Source of the DNA: Ipomoea triloba
Taxonomy: Eukaryota; Streptophyta; Magnoliopsida; Solanales; Convolvulaceae
Length of the DNA stretch: 64,000 nucleotides
Assembly: GCF_003576645.1 (NCBI RefSeq)
Contig: NC_044920.1
Span: forward strand, 21,467,847 to 21,531,846
Direction: 5' to 3'
The translations under genes and the position numbers were made by a program. The notes beneath the pieces are model-generated. The model searched no databases and was not told the origin of the DNA. It worked only from the letters and a program-made list of their open reading frames with translations. Each line of letters begins with the position of its first letter. Within the stretch, counting starts at the first letter, position 1. Below are positions 1 through 11,813 of the stretch, one piece after another.

Positions 1-1115
1 GGAGAAATCGAATGCACTAGACAATTTTATTTATTTATTTCTTTTTTTTCAAATTTTGGGACTGTATTTAGATTTTAAGCAAAAAACAAATATATTACTA
101 GTTTAAAAATTTGCACTGATAGCCATTGTCCCCATGTCCCCACAAAGCTTATGTTTAAATGATAAATTAGATCATAATAGTTAGTGTTGTAATAGTGAGA
201 TTGAAATAATAATAATAATTGGAGTAGTTTATTGCTTTCACCAATAATATTTATCTCTTTAACTGAAAATTTTAATAATTGGAATAATGGATTGTTGATT
301 GTTCCAACTATTTTTCAATAGACACTTTGAAAGCAATTGAAATGATGAATTTTCAATTGCTCCAACCATCTTCAATTCTTAATGAATACTAGGTTGGCTC
401 TAGAAAATGATTCCCCCCTCAAAAGAAAAAAAAAAGGAAAAAAAAAAAGAATAAGTTGTTTTTTTAGAAAAATCATGCTATTTTCCTTTTGACTCATCCT
501 CATTTTCTATCGACTCTAATTTCTCCTCCTTTGCCAAACATGGGAAGCCCGAAAAATAAATTCCGGAAATCATTAATTTTTGGGCTTCCAAACACAATCT
601 AAAATCAGTATATACTTGCCAACTACTATGTAGTGTGATGTTACCTCTGTTATCATTTCAAATGAGTTGTTACAAGATTAAATCCAGAAAAAATTAAAAA
701 ATATAGAACATATATTACCGGATAAAAAGTCATGAATGTTTCAAACCAAAAATTAATAAATATATGCTTAAACTATAAAAGAATTTGATTAGGCACAATG
801 TATATATGGTGCCCAAAGATAAGGCATTAAAATATATGTCCATGTGTTATTATTTAATTTTTATAATGAATTAATTAGCTAAGGCATTAAAAAATATTTC
901 CATGTGTTATTATTTAATCTTTATATTGAATTAATTATTCATTGGTGACTTTTACACATATTTGTTTCTAATATATTAAACGTTCACATTTTATAATATA
1001 ATATTTCTTTGGAATAAACTAAAGATTTGACTATGATAACCTAACAGCATGTTTTAGTGCCCATAAGACAGAGCGAAGGACAAGCAAGCTAGGCTTTAGG
1101 TCTAGATGAAAGGGC
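1..1115. other. AT-rich intergenic DNA, no gene seen
   Basis: No open reading frame with recognisable protein content on either strand. There is a short imperfect direct repeat around 823-930 (a segment beginning taaggcattaaaa, then ccatgtgttattatttaat, occurs twice about 60 bp apart). The rest is homopolymer-rich spacer. Confidence 0.6.
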
Positions 1116-1120
1116 AAACT

Positions 1121-1312
1121 TAGGTGTTTTTTTTTTTTTTTTTTATCTTTTTTTTTTAGCACTATTGACTCTTTTACAAGGTAGTCTTTGTTCTATACTT
1201 TCTCTAGCTGTTACAGTTCAAAGAATCAATATCCCACCACCGAGATTCGATTATATGATCTTCCCTCAATGAGAATCACAGAAGTGTTAACTGAGCACAA
1301 GGTACTTAGCAG
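1121..1312 (-). mobile_element. tRNA-derived SINE, family 1
   Basis: Read on the minus strand, the element starts near a box A-like GTGCTCAGTTAAC segment, has a box B-like stretch around 1240-1255 (AATCGAATCTCGG) and ends in a long T/A tract at the low-coordinate side. The body 'actattgactcttttacaaggtag' recurs in the copies near 32757, 44022 and 48738, which defines a family. It is diverged and unlikely to be active. Confidence 0.55.
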
Positions 1313-1501
1313 CAAAACTTAGTTTTTAAAAGAAAATTTTGAATTCAAATGCCATGAATGAAATAACAGGTATTATATTGATTTTTTCTCTTTTTTTAAA
1401 AGTTAGATCTAATAATAAATTAATTTTGAACTAGTCATAATATTATATGATTATTGTATATCATTGTATAAGGTAACCGAATATTAGAGTAAAAATAAAG
1501 A

Positions 1502-1896
1502 TTTTTTTTTCAGTTCTGGTCACACGACTATTTAATCATTTCTACACTTGATCCTCAAAAATTAACTTTTTCATATTTATCCCACTACTTTTAAATCATT
1601 GTCATATTTGGTCCCTCTAACCTAATTTTTAGTTATAAGTGACCAAATTTAAAGCCACTTATCTTGAAGGGTAAAATTGTCATTTTTAAATCTCTCCCCA
1701 ATAAACTTTTCAGAAAAAGTAATGAAAAAGACAATTTTGTCTTTAAAATAAGTCACTGATAACTAGAAATTAGGTTGGATGGACCAAATGTAACAATGAT
1801 TTAAAAGTCGATAGTAGGACCAAATGTGACTAAATTAATAGTCAGGGACCAAATGTAGAAATAGTTTCATAGTCGTGGGGATAAAAAGTGGAAAAA
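1502..1896. mobile_element. Foldback MITE, about 395 bp
   Basis: The two ends are long imperfect inverted repeats. The left end (1510-1560, cagttctggtcacacgac...) matches the reverse complement of the right end (1840-1885, ...gtcgtggggataaaaagtgg). Both arms also contain the inverted phrase 'ttggtcc' / 'ggaccaaat'. There is no coding capacity. The superfamily cannot be assigned because the flanks are A/T homopolymers and no target duplication can be read. Confidence 0.7.
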
Positions 1897-2287
1897 CTCA
1901 AAAATAAAATAAAATAAAATAAAGAAGGTAGCGAGTGCCTCATTGTCGCACTCGTGGAAAGGTTGCGGTGCGGTGATGGAATGTGACAATTTATCTTAGT
2001 TTCACACTTGGGCACGAATTGTTGGCCAATTGAAACTTTAGGTTTTCATTTCAATATTTAAGCATTGACATTTAATGATCTCATGATTCCTTGGGGGGAA
2101 GAATAGTTGAGTGATTCCTTAATGGAAACACACGTGTAAATGAATAAACCTAACGAATACGTATGTGTATATATGACTTGGATAATCACCTATTCTAAAT
2201 TTTTAAAAATAATAGCAATTTTATAATTATTACAAATTTTGAGCTTAATATTGCATGGAGTAAATTAAGTTTTAAAATGCTTTTAAT

Positions 2288-2600
2288 TATGAGGTATTTG
2301 GTAAATAGCTATTAACTGATTGAGTTAGTGGGTTTGATTAGTTGATAATATTAGTTGATTGTAGATAGATATTAGGTAAATTAGCTGTTAGTCGATAGCT
2401 GATTACATGCAAAATGACTTTCTAAAAAAGTTGATTGAATTTTAGCTTTTTTTTTTGGAGCAAATTAAATAAGTTGTTGCAAAAAACAAATTAATCAAAC
2501 ATTCATATTGAATGTTTAATTAAGTCAAACAGCTAATAGTAGTCGAACAAGTCAAAATTGGCTGATAAGCTAATTATGGTAACAAACATAGCCTATATCT
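2288..2600. mobile_element. MITE of the TTTGGTAAA family, copy 1
   Basis: Left end reads 'gtatttggtaaatagc' and right end 'atggtaacaaacatagcc', with internal repeats of gttagtygatagctgat. The same structure occurs at 7221-7468 and, split by two SINEs, at 43765-44276. No ORF. Confidence 0.5.
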
Positions 2601-3175
2601 TAAAACGTAACTGATTCGAGTGTACTTTACAGGTTTTAAGTATATGTTATGACATATTATCATATGTACTCTAAAACGTACTCAATATACATTTGGAATT
2701 TGCAATACTTATAAATTTTTTATTGTACTTTTTTGTTAATTTATGATCATTGATCATCTCAAATCGATAGTTAGTATTGGTCCATATTTATTCTCAAAAA
2801 AGTATTGGTCCATATTTTACTACAAGGTTTATTTCTATTTGAATCTATCCTCTCCCCCTAAGACACCCATATATAACCCACCGACATGGATTGCTTTTAT
2901 GCAATGGGCCACCCCAAGGTCTACATCATTTTCTTATGGCTAAATCAGTGGGTATTGCTTGGTTTTGTTTTGTGTAGCAGCTTCTCTCTTATTTGTGTAC
3001 AAAGAAAAAAATAAATAAATGTGAAAAAGTTAAGAGTAATCTAAAAAGATAAGAGATTGGATAATTCATGAGAATTTGGATGATATAATTAAAATTAGTG
3101 TTTTTGTAAATAATCAAATATCAAATTAGTTTTAATGTATAGTCCTTTTTTTTTTTGGATAATTGTATAGTCTTA

Positions 3176-4311
3176 GGGAGTGTATTCAATCATGATTTTT
3201 GTAGATTTTTAAAGATTTTTATCAACTTTAATTTAAAAGTTAGGCAGTATTAAATTTAGACTTACTTTTTAAAAGTCTATCAGTATTAGATTCAGACCTT
3301 TCAAAACTCTTTAAAAGTATACTGGTATTCGATTTAGACTTTTATAGAGTCTACTAGTATTTAAAAAGTTATTAACTTTTATACATTCTATCAGAATAGG
3401 ATTTCTGTAGACTTTTTCTTTATTATTATAAATAGATGAAATCCAACTCTTGAACTCCAAACTTTTCAAGATTCTCTACAAACTTTTTTTTTCCTCCGTA
3501 TAAACTAGACAAACTTTTCATCAAGTTTAAAGTACGTTTCACACTTTTCATAAATACTCATATATTTTGTTACGGATAATTATTATTTACTGATCTTAGC
3601 TTCACAATAAATTTTTTTGCTGGGCTGCGAAGTTCGCAAAAATTAATCTGCTATGAAGTTCGGAATTCAAAAATATTTTCAATTTAGTTTCAATTTTGGC
3701 AAGGAAAAAAGGAGGGTTGTGCATTAACTGTCAGTTCTCATTCTTCTACCCAATAGCAACTAGTGAGCTCTCTTCATGACTATTGTGCACTTTTCGGTTC
3801 ACTTGTCATCTTGCCATTTGGTTGAAGATTTGTGAACTGTGATGCCTAACCTGAGGGAAAATTTCATTGTTGCGTAGGTATAGTTACAACTTATGGTTGA
3901 TGTGATAAAAAATGGATGGCGAGATATAATGGAGGTTTAAACAAATTAATTGTAGAGAAGAGAATACTTCCTGCTCTCAATGAAAAACTTGGGTGTCAAA
4001 GATCTTATGACAATCAATATTTATTTTTGTATTAAAATTATAAATAATATATTAATAGAAGTTAATTGAATGTTTGTAAAGGTGTATTCAATTTAGAGTT
4101 TTAATGATTTTTGTAGACTTTTTAATATAAAAAAGTTTTTTAAAATCTATAAATGTTTGTCCTATGGGTATTTATAAACTCTTACAAAGTTGATGAAAAA
4201 TTTAAAAGATTCTATGAGAGTTTACAAGAACTCTACAAAAGTCAATTAAAATTCATTATTTTAAAAGTCTTTGAAAGTACGTCTTTAAAAGTCTTGATTA
4301 AATACACCCCC
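3176..4311. mobile_element. Tourist-like element(s) with TTA flanks
   Basis: The left terminus GGGAGTGTATTCAATCATGA and the right terminus (reverse complement GGGGGTGTATTTAATCAAG) are inverted. Each is flanked by TTA (3173-3175 and 4312-4314), the target duplication expected of PIF/Harbinger elements. A second left-type terminus (ggtgtattcaatttagag) begins at 4081, so this may be two related MITEs, one truncated, with about 640 bp of spacer between. Short ORFs in the right arm are part of the terminal repeat and not genes. Confidence 0.5.
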
Positions 4312-4314
4312 TTA

Positions 4315-5030
4315 GTTGATTATCAAAGAATCCACAAGGCATACGCAGGGTTGGAAGCAACAACACCAAACGAGAAAGCTTCACCGGACAGGAATGACAG
4401 AGTCGACGACAGACATGACACAGTGCCATCAACATAACCCATTAAATTCTGCCCACGCAAGAAGGAAACGAGCTAAGTCCGTCAAAACAGGAAATTCTGA
4501 GTCGTGAGTTAACCATAGAGAACCCAACTTGATACCAGATGAGAACTAACTTTTCACGTTAACTAGCAATGTCTTGAGATACCGTACAAATATACAAAAA
4601 TAGAAGAGTTACAATAGGTCTAGAACTAATAGAGTCTTAACAAATTGGTCGAAAAAAATCTGTAGTAAATAAAAAATAAAATAAAAGGGTAAGTTGAAAA
4701 AAAAAAAAAAGGAAAATTAGCTAGTGTTGTTCAAGTTGAGAAAGAATTATTCTAGAACGGACAAAAAATGAAAGTAAGAACAATATTGATGGGGTGGTGA
4801 GAATACTAATTAAGTTAATTTTCTAAATCTAATTACTTTCGTATGTTTCCACAAATCTCTAAAATGCACAAGAAACCATTAAGATAGGGTCCATATGTCC
4901 GACAAGAACAAAGAAAACTAGTTTAGTTGTAATTATTGTCACTAAAGTGGGTGAAGGCATTATTCACGTGTGTATTTAAACCAAACTGCTTCATTTTATA
5001 TCTATTTATTTCATATTGACTTATATATTT
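4315..5030. other. Intergenic spacer, no feature recognised
   Basis: AT-rich sequence without protein similarity. The short ORFs here show no family motif. Confidence 0.4.
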
Positions 5031-5032
5031 AG

Positions 5033-5585
5033 AGTTAATTCTATTTTTTTATCTTAAATTTATATGTGTCAGCCCATTTTTAGTCATTTTTATCAAAATA
5101 TTCTCATTGGTTTTAGTATTATTGTGGTATGATCATTTTTCAATGTAGTTAAATACAAGGGAAATGCCACAATAATACTTTTTTTTGGTAGATTCACGGG
5201 TCTTTCTCTGTCCGTTCAACGGACTAGGTCCACCCACGTTCGCTCGGTTAAATATAAGGGAAATGCCACAATAATATTTTTTTTTTTGGTAGATTCACGG
5301 GTCTTTCTCTGTCCGTTCAACGGACCACGTTCGCTCCGGGAGGCTGTCCGTTCAACGGACCACGTTCGCTCCGGGAGGCACGAGAGCTGGCCTAGGGGGA
5401 ATCGTCACTTGTGGGAATCGAAACCAGGTTCTCCTGGAATTCTTCCCCACAAAAAGAGCTCATTTGCCACTTGAGCTACCCCATTGGGTTATGCCACAAT
5501 AATACTATGACCAAAAGTGAATGTTTAAAAAAATGACTAAAAGTGGATTGCCACCTATAAACTAGGACCAAAAACGAAATTAACT
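5033..5585. mobile_element. Foldback MITE (GAGTTAATT family), copy 1, carrying a SINE
   Basis: The left arm 5033-5130 (gagttaattct... ttagtattattgtggtatg) is inverted relative to the right arm 5490-5585 (tgccacaataatacta... aaattaact). A second copy lies at 49881-50292. Between the arms a SINE has inserted (see 5186-5495), and a 98-bp piece of the left arm plus SINE end is repeated around 5153-5310. Confidence 0.65.
5186..5495 (-). mobile_element. tRNA-derived SINE, family 2, with internal duplications
   Basis: On the minus strand the head reads 'gggtagctcaagtggcaaat', a good Pol III box A (TAGCTCAAGTGG). About 50 bp downstream is box B 'GGTTTCGATTCCC'. The 3' part contains 'cgttgaacggacag' and ends in a T tract. 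A 34-bp segment (5311-5344) is tandemly duplicated. A related partial copy is at 43855-43965. Inference: an old Pol III-derived insertion, not a functional tRNA. Confidence 0.65.
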
Positions 5586-5589
5586 TTAT

Positions 5590-7205
5590 ATATTTATTAT
5601 CTTCTTGACACATTAATTTTTATTTTTAATTTTTTTTTTATAAAAAGCACCTTATCTTTCTTCCCAAAAGGTTGAATCCCCAGCCCAAGGGCTCCCACGT
5701 CCCGACTTGACAGAATATTTTGGAAAATGTAAATTATGATAACTCAACTAAACACAGAAGCTAGACCCTACACACAAAAAGTCCCATCACAACTTTGAGA
5801 GGTTGCTTCCACACCATTGTTGGTGAAACTCGGTCCTTGGTCTTTCTTCCCAAACTTCACCCATGTGACCAATTGAGTTGTTCATGCAGGACAATAGAAA
5901 AAACCTTAACTCATACCAAAATAAATACAACCATACACACGGAATATATACAAAGTGTAATTCTAATGGGAAATTGCTGTTATTAATGATAAATATGAAT
6001 GTAATTATAATGGAATTGTGATATTATTTAAGGTAAAATGATTGTTACTAATGATAAATATTATAATACCTACAATACTTATAACTACAATTGTGATACT
6101 TACAAAGTATAATTGTATTATTTATATGTAGAATGCTACGTTTGGAAGAAATTGTTATACTTATTATAGAAAATTTAATAGCAATTTGAATTAAAAAAAT
6201 AAAGCATTACTTATTATAGATATTGTAATACTTATATGTGAAATTGTGATACTATTTAGAGTAAAATTAATTGTTACTAATGATAAATATTGTAATACTT
6301 ATGAAACTGAAGTTGTGATGCCTACACACCTAGTTATCTACAACCCGACTTGTTTTACGGACAAAGATCAATGAGATAGTTCTACATAAATTTTTGCCTA
6401 TATAAAAATATGAGTATAATCTTTCTTTCTTCTTCTTCTTCTTCTTCTTCTTCTTTTTTTTTTTTTAATTTAAATTTTTAGTTATCTCACCTTCTAAACT
6501 TTACCTTCTTACATTGTTCTCTGTAATATATTTATTCGATTCTTTTTATATTCGATTAATAAATAGTTTTTTTTTAAATGTTGGGTATTATGAGGTAAAA
6601 CAGAGAGAGAGATAGTACTAACATAAAATTGTTACTCTCAAATTTACAAAATTAAGAGATAGAAAAATATAATTATTGAAGTGGTCAGAGTGGCTGACTG
6701 GTTGCGAAGAAATAGAAATATATGATGGTCAAACCGCGGGGTAAGACTTGGAAAAGTTCATCGGATTCCACATTCATGTTTCAACATTCAACTGCGCTAG
6801 TCAAGGTTTTAGGCATTTTCCTATGAGTTGCCAGTTCTGAGGTACAAATTGCTTCAATAAATAACACTTAGATCTTTGATTAACGAGAAAGTTTATCATC
6901 GTTATTTGAAAGTATACATTGAATAAAATATATTTGGTATCTTAACTAGTAAAGAAAATTAGCCTATATTGTTTATAACTGACTAATTCAATCAAGAAAG
7001 TCAGTAAACAACTTCACATAGAGAGTTAAACTTGGAACATTTTTGTTATCTATCTAAGTATCCGATCAACTCTGCTGGGGTTATCTTCACTTGGCCCAAT
7101 ATAATTTAAGCCAAACTTTGTATCAAATAATTTAGAGAAAAGAGTCAAATATGCCATTGAATTTTATACGAAAAGCAATTAAGTCAATAAACTTTAAAAA
7201 GTTGC
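5590..7205. other. AT-rich spacer with (CTT)n microsatellite
   Basis: No supported gene. A pyrimidine microsatellite (ctt)n followed by a T tract lies at 6420-6470. Around 5980-6330 the motifs 'ttgttactaatgataaat' and 'attgtgatac' recur as a diffuse, degenerate repeat. Confidence 0.45.
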
Positions 7206-7220
7206 AATTAAACACATTGA

Positions 7221-7468
7221 CCCTGTTTGGTAAATGACTGTTAGTTAATTGGGTTAGCTGTTTGGGTTAGAAGGTATGATTTGTTGATAACATTAGTTAA
7301 TTGTAGAAAGTTGGTTGGTAAATTAGCTGTTAGCTGATAGCTGTTTGGTATAATTTCTTTTCTCAAAAAGCTAATTAAAAAGACTACTTTGAGTAGCTTT
7401 TTCAATTTTAGTATTTTGGAGTTATAAAATGTTATTAACCAAACAACTAATAGTGGTCAAATAAGCCT
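7221..7468. mobile_element. MITE of the TTTGGTAAA family, copy 2
   Basis: Begins 'ctgtttggtaaatgactg' and ends 'taaccaaacaactaatagtgg'; the inner arms carry 'gttagctgatagctgtttgg'. Same family as 2288-2600. No ORF. Confidence 0.55.
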
Positions 7469-7529
7469 TATTAATTTATCATTTTTGTGCATCTAGTCCC
7501 AATAGTGGGTCATCCACTAGTAATAACTG

Positions 7530-7640
7530 GTAATTAGGGTTCTAGCGTCGACCAACTGTTCTCCTTTGCATCATTGAATTAGGGTTCTAGCGTCGACCAA
7601 TGACTGTTGGATGACTGTTCTCCTTTGCATCATTGAAGAA
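7530..7640. repeat. Interleaved local duplication
   Basis: The block 'aattagggttctagcgtcga' occurs at 7532 and 7577 (offset 45), and 'ctgttctcctttgcatcatt' occurs at 7556 and 7615 (offset 59). The two offsets show at least two overlapping duplication events. Confidence 0.7.
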
Positions 7641-7739
7641 GGTGACTGGCTGGTCGAGAAAGGTTGTAAGGTTTATAAAGTTCAAAGGCCTATTTAATTA
7701 TTTCTTAATAAAAAATTTTGTAATATGGGTGAAATATGT

Positions 7740-7845
7740 GTTACACTTGTATCAAGCTATTGAAGCACCTCCACTGAGGCTCGAACCCACCACCTCCCGT
7801 ATAAAGGGAAGGGTTTGATACCACTGAACTACAAGGTCCTTTAAT
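7740..7845 (-). mobile_element. SINE family 1 fragment
   Basis: Minus strand: 'ggaccttgtagttcagtggt' (box A-like) followed by box B 'GGTTCGAGCCTCAGTGGAGG'. The 'aggctcgaac' and 'cctccact' words match the copies at 44022 and 48738. It lacks the T-rich 3' tail. Confidence 0.55.
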
Positions 7846-7849
7846 AGGC

Positions 7850-8880
7850 TAACTTCACAATGCTGTGAATGCATGAATTATAGTTATATAAAATTCGCAT
7901 TAGTTGGTAAAATAAAGTAGTGAAGATATGCTGTCCACGTAATATTATTTAAAAAATACACAAACTTAAAAAATATATAAAAATTTCCGTACTTGCTTTT
8001 TATTTAAATTGTTCCCCTTAAAAAAATACACAAACTTAAAAAGAACTTTCCGTACATAGAAAACAAGTTGCATGCTATATATTTCTTTGCAGACTTTCTT
8101 TAAAAAATGTATATGGTTTATTTTATTTGTTTCGTGTTTTTTATTTTCTAGGGTGCTAAGAAAAAATTTACTCAAGGATGTACATTAGGTAAATATCGTT
8201 TTGCGATCCTAAAATAAAAACGACTGCAAAGAAGTAAATTAGTCTAGACTATGCATAGATGGTCAGTTCAACTGTTCAAGCTAGGGGTGAAAATAGGCCA
8301 AACCAAGCTTTAGAAAATTAGGCATGGATCTGTTACAAAAATTTAATTTGAAGTCAGTAGCATTTAAAAAAAAAAAATTAATTTGAAAGTAGATTATCAA
8401 TTTTTGCCATATCATTAAGTAAAATTTGAAAGTCCATATAATACAACTCAGTTTCCAAAGACAAGAAAGCGTGTGGCGGAACGGGGTAAAAGGGTTCATG
8501 GGAGTTGAAATTAAGTCATGTATAAGTATAACTATGAATTAATTTGAACTGTGAACTTAATAACTATGGATAACTATGAATTAATAATGGTTCATTAACA
8601 ACATATCTGGTAAAGGGGAATTATAAATTTTTGTCATTTAATTTTTAAAAGCAAAGAATTTCACATTTTAGTAACTCCGATCCACAGAATTGAAATTTCT
8701 CAATTTTAAGGAAATTTGAATCCTTCCTTTCACAAAGAATTGCAAATTTCATAATACCTGGAAAGAAAAAAGTGTGTTATGAGAAACAAATTATCCCTCG
8801 TTAATAAGCATATATCATCCATTACTAAGTTACTATGATCAATGTTTAATATCAACATTCTGAGTATTTATAAGGAGGGA
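7850..8880. other. AT-rich spacer, no gene seen
   Basis: A 25-bp word 'aaaaaatacacaaacttaaaaa' is repeated at 7952 and 8023. Otherwise nothing is recognised. Confidence 0.4.
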
Positions 8881-8929
8881 AGAGTTCAGGTGCGGGTAGT
8901 ATATTTTCCCGTCCCGCAGTCGTGCGGTA

Positions 8930-9335
8930 CTCACCTTAAGCGTTAAAACGGCGCACCTTAAGTACACAAACCACACACTTTAAGTTAAGAACACAAACCA
9001 CGCACTTAAAGATTGTGTTTGGTTCGCACATGGGCATCAAATACTTGGTAAGGGTAATGGGTTTTAGTAAAAGTATCTTGCATGTTTGGTAATAGGGTGG
9101 AATGAGAATGATTATTAATAGTTGGGGAAGAAATGAAGAAGGGAAGTAAAACCCTTATTTTATTAGGGTATGGGCTTTTCAATTAATGGGGTATTCCATA
9201 CCCATAGTAGTCTTTTAAAAACCTATCAACCAAACAATAACAATCACTTTGATACCCATACCTTATGCCTAAACCCACCATCCAAACACATACACCCAAA
9301 GTTTTTAAATGGTGCACCTTAAGTTGAGAACACAC
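8930..9335. repeat. CACCTTAAG minisatellite piece split by a MITE
   Basis: Degenerate units of 'gcaccttaagtacacaaacc' occur at 8930-9010 and resume at 9312. Between them (about 9012-9302) is a MITE-like insert with inverted ends: 'gtgtttggttcgcacatggg' on the left and 'ccaccatccaaacacatac' on the right. The same unit family recurs at 11030-11280 and 61500-61800. Confidence 0.55.
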
Positions 9336-9349
9336 CTGCTGCACACAAC

Positions 9350-10055
9350 AAATTATACCGTGCACCACGGTCACGTACCTAAACGACGTCGTTTTGAGCA
9401 TTGTAAATTAATCGTCCGTTTTTTTTGGAAATCACGTTTCCCATTTCGGCCGGTCTCTGTATTTATGTTAATATTCTGTGTATTTCAAGCAATCATTATG
9501 TGTATTCTAGGCAACCGTTCTGTGTATTCTAGGCAATTGTTATGTGTATTCATGTTAATAACACATGTTGTGATGTGTTTGTGCATTTGAATGTTTAGGA
9601 GGATGAGTTCTGTGTATTTTGTGTCAATATTCTGTGTATTCATGTTATTAACACAGGTTGTGATGTGTTTGTGCATTCGAATGTTAGGAGGATGAGTTCT
9701 GTGTATTTTGTGTCAATATTCTGTGTATTCTGGGCAAATATTCTGTGTATTTTAGGCAAACGTTCTGTGTATTCTAGGCAAACGTTCTAATTATGTGTAT
9801 TATATATAATGAATTCCCTGTAGTCATTCGCGTCCGCGTCCACTAATATCTGTGCATTCTGGGCAAACATTCTGTGTATTCTGGGCAAACATTCTGTGTA
9901 TTCTAGACAAACGTTATGTGTATTCTAGATAATGATTATGTGTTTCATAGATAATGAATTCCCTGGAGTCATTCGCGTCCGCGTCCACTAACACCGAAAC
10001 GACGTCGTTTTACGTACGTGGTGCACATTGCTATGTGCACTGTGGTGCAGGGTAT
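9350..10055. mobile_element. Non-autonomous element with inverted ends and 22-bp internal minisatellite
   Basis: The left end TTATACCGTGCACCACGGTC is followed by a palindromic AAACGACGTCGTTTT at 9380. The right end is inverted: AAACGACGTCGTTTT at 9996, then gtggtgcagggtataa. The centre (9450-9960) is about 20 diverged copies of 'attctgtgtattctaggcaa', partly in larger duplicated blocks. No coding capacity; ORFs on both strands are readings of the repeat. The element at 21385-21940 has the same plan with a different internal unit. Confidence 0.6.
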
Positions 10056-10254
10056 AACGATTGGCTGCTTGCCCAGGGCCATTGCACAGGACCCCCAATT
10101 TTTGGGGGCCCCATGCGTTATATGTGTATATAGTATTATATATACTTTTTTTTTTTAATTTCATTTTTATTTATAATTGGGCCCTAAGTTTGTAATAATA
10201 ATAAAATTATATACATATATTATATGAGATTATGGAAAAATTATTATATAGAAT

Positions 10255-10435
10255 ATGAATATAAGGTACATTTTTAATGTACTAAAAGTACATTATTTGT
10301 GTACTGAATGTACAGTATTTAATAGTATATAAAATAATGTACTTTTAGTATTCAAATAATATACTTTTAGTATATTAAAAATGTACCTTATATTTATGGT
10401 CCACACAGTTGTGCGGACCATGATCGATGTAATAA
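10255..10435. mobile_element. MITE of the 'tatggtccacaca' family, copy 1
   Basis: Arms of 'taatgtactaaaagtacatt' and 'agtatattaaaaatgtacc' are inverted around 'taatagtatataaaataatg'. It ends with 'tatggtccacacagttgtg'. Family members lie at about 44455-44885 and 62045-62262. Confidence 0.55.
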
Positions 10436-10560
10436 TGATTAGAGATTATGATGTGGCTAGATTAATATTGCAGTAATCACGCACTCACGTAGGAACGAAG
10501 CATAAGCATAATCTTCTATTACTATGATATTCTGATAATTTTTTTTAGGATTTTGTAATT

Positions 10561-11030
10561 ATGTTTTCTAAAAAATATTCATCTGGGTTTGAGAAGCGTA
10601 AAAAGAAGAAGAAGAATTGAGCAATTAACTCAATCACAAAAGCGAGTTCTTGAAAAAATTCATTACAAAAGAACATCAAATACATGAGCAAAAGGATGAT
10701 GCCAATGAAAATCTGTTAGATGTTAATAATCTTCATAAAGAAGATCAAGGTGATTGCGAGACTTGAAAAATTTTAAAGGATAGTGTGCACAACAATGATA
10801 AGTATCATTGTGACAATGAAAATGATATAAGAATGTTGATGGTTGTTTAGATGATGGTGACCACAATAATAAACCAAATGATTCGTTAAATCAAATGATT
10901 CGTTTTTATTTGAAATATATGATTTAAGAAATTAGGATGTCATTGATTCTAGATTAATAAATATTCTTGTGAAAGGGGCCCAAATTCAAATGTCCCACAT
11001 GACCCCTATTTTTATTGGAACGGCCCTGCC
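10561..11030 (+). pseudogene. hAT-type (TTF/zf-MYM1-like) transposase N-terminal remnant
   Basis: Translation from ATG 10561 gives KKYSSGFEKRKKKKK. After a frameshift comes RIEQLTQSQKRVLEK, and after another FITKEHQIHEQKDDANE. Further on DVIDSRLINILVKG precedes a 'YWNGP'-like end. This order (SGFEKRK, then acidic spacer, then D..N.D.IDS..I.ILV..G) is typical of the N-terminus of plant zinc-finger MYM-type-1-like hAT transposases just before the TTF domain. There are at least three frame changes and no DDE core, so it is dead. Family assignment is from remembered motif order, not a search. Confidence 0.5.
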
Positions 11031-11290
11031 TGCACACCTTAAGTAAACAAACCCCGCATCTTAAATACACAACACAGTGCGTACCTTAAGTAAGCAAATC
11101 ACGCACCTTAAATACACAAGCTACGCACCTTAAGAACACGAACATAAGGTTTTAAAATAACGCACTTAAGTTTCAACAACTCACGCACCTTAACAACGCA
11201 TGAGAAACCATGCACCTTAAGCTTTAGGTTAGATTCACTTATTTTAAATTTCAACACTCATGCACCTTAAGAAAAAACAATTACCCACCT
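11030..11290. repeat. CACCTTAAG minisatellite
   Basis: About ten diverged 18-25 bp units containing 'cgcaccttaag' plus 'acacaa' or 'caactca'. It is followed by (TA)n at 11341-11364. Confidence 0.65.
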
Positions 11291-11559
11291 AAAATCACCC
11301 TATAATCGCACAAGAAACACCTGCCCCATGAGAGCTGAATTATATATATATATATATATATATAGTTATGACTCGTCTCACAAATGAGGATCGCTCCAAC
11401 TGCTATAACAAACAGGGAACGCAGACTATCGTCAGCGTTGCGCACGTAAGATATATGCGAACTGCACGATATTATTATACTCCAAGTTTCTGCATAGGCA
11501 TTTGCTTGGATCCACGTCAGCTTCGTGGGGAAGGGCAGAAATTGGCAATGGAAGCTTCC

Positions 11560-11672
11560 CTTCCTTCTCTCTCTCTCAGCCTCCATTATTATAAATGGCC
11601 ACCTCTCTCCTATGCTTTCGCTCTCTCCTTTCTTCCCCTTCCGCGTCCCAATACATACCTACCAAATATTCT

Positions 11673-11720
<48 letters not shown>

Positions 11721-11813
11721 CACGCACGCGTGCATATATACAGTTTCCATTTCCATATTGCAACTTGCAAGCTCCTTCTTCTAGGGTCCGGTGCTGTTTC
11801 TTCTTCATCGAAG
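11560..11813 (+). promoter_or_regulatory. Probable TPP core promoter and 5' leader
   Basis: A TATA-like TTATAAAT lies at 11589-11596 in a C/T-rich context. It is followed by a pyrimidine-rich stretch with a (TC)n microsatellite (11671-11698) and (TA)n (11699-11720), which plant leaders often carry. A possible donor 'CGAAG|GTGTGC' at 11813/11814 could end a non-coding first exon and open a leader intron of about 1.4 kb. Inference only; transcript evidence would decide. Confidence 0.35.

Noticed and set aside
9450..9960. CRISPR-like look of regularly spaced repeats
   Set aside because: Units are contiguous, diverged and without unique spacers, in a plant nuclear context.
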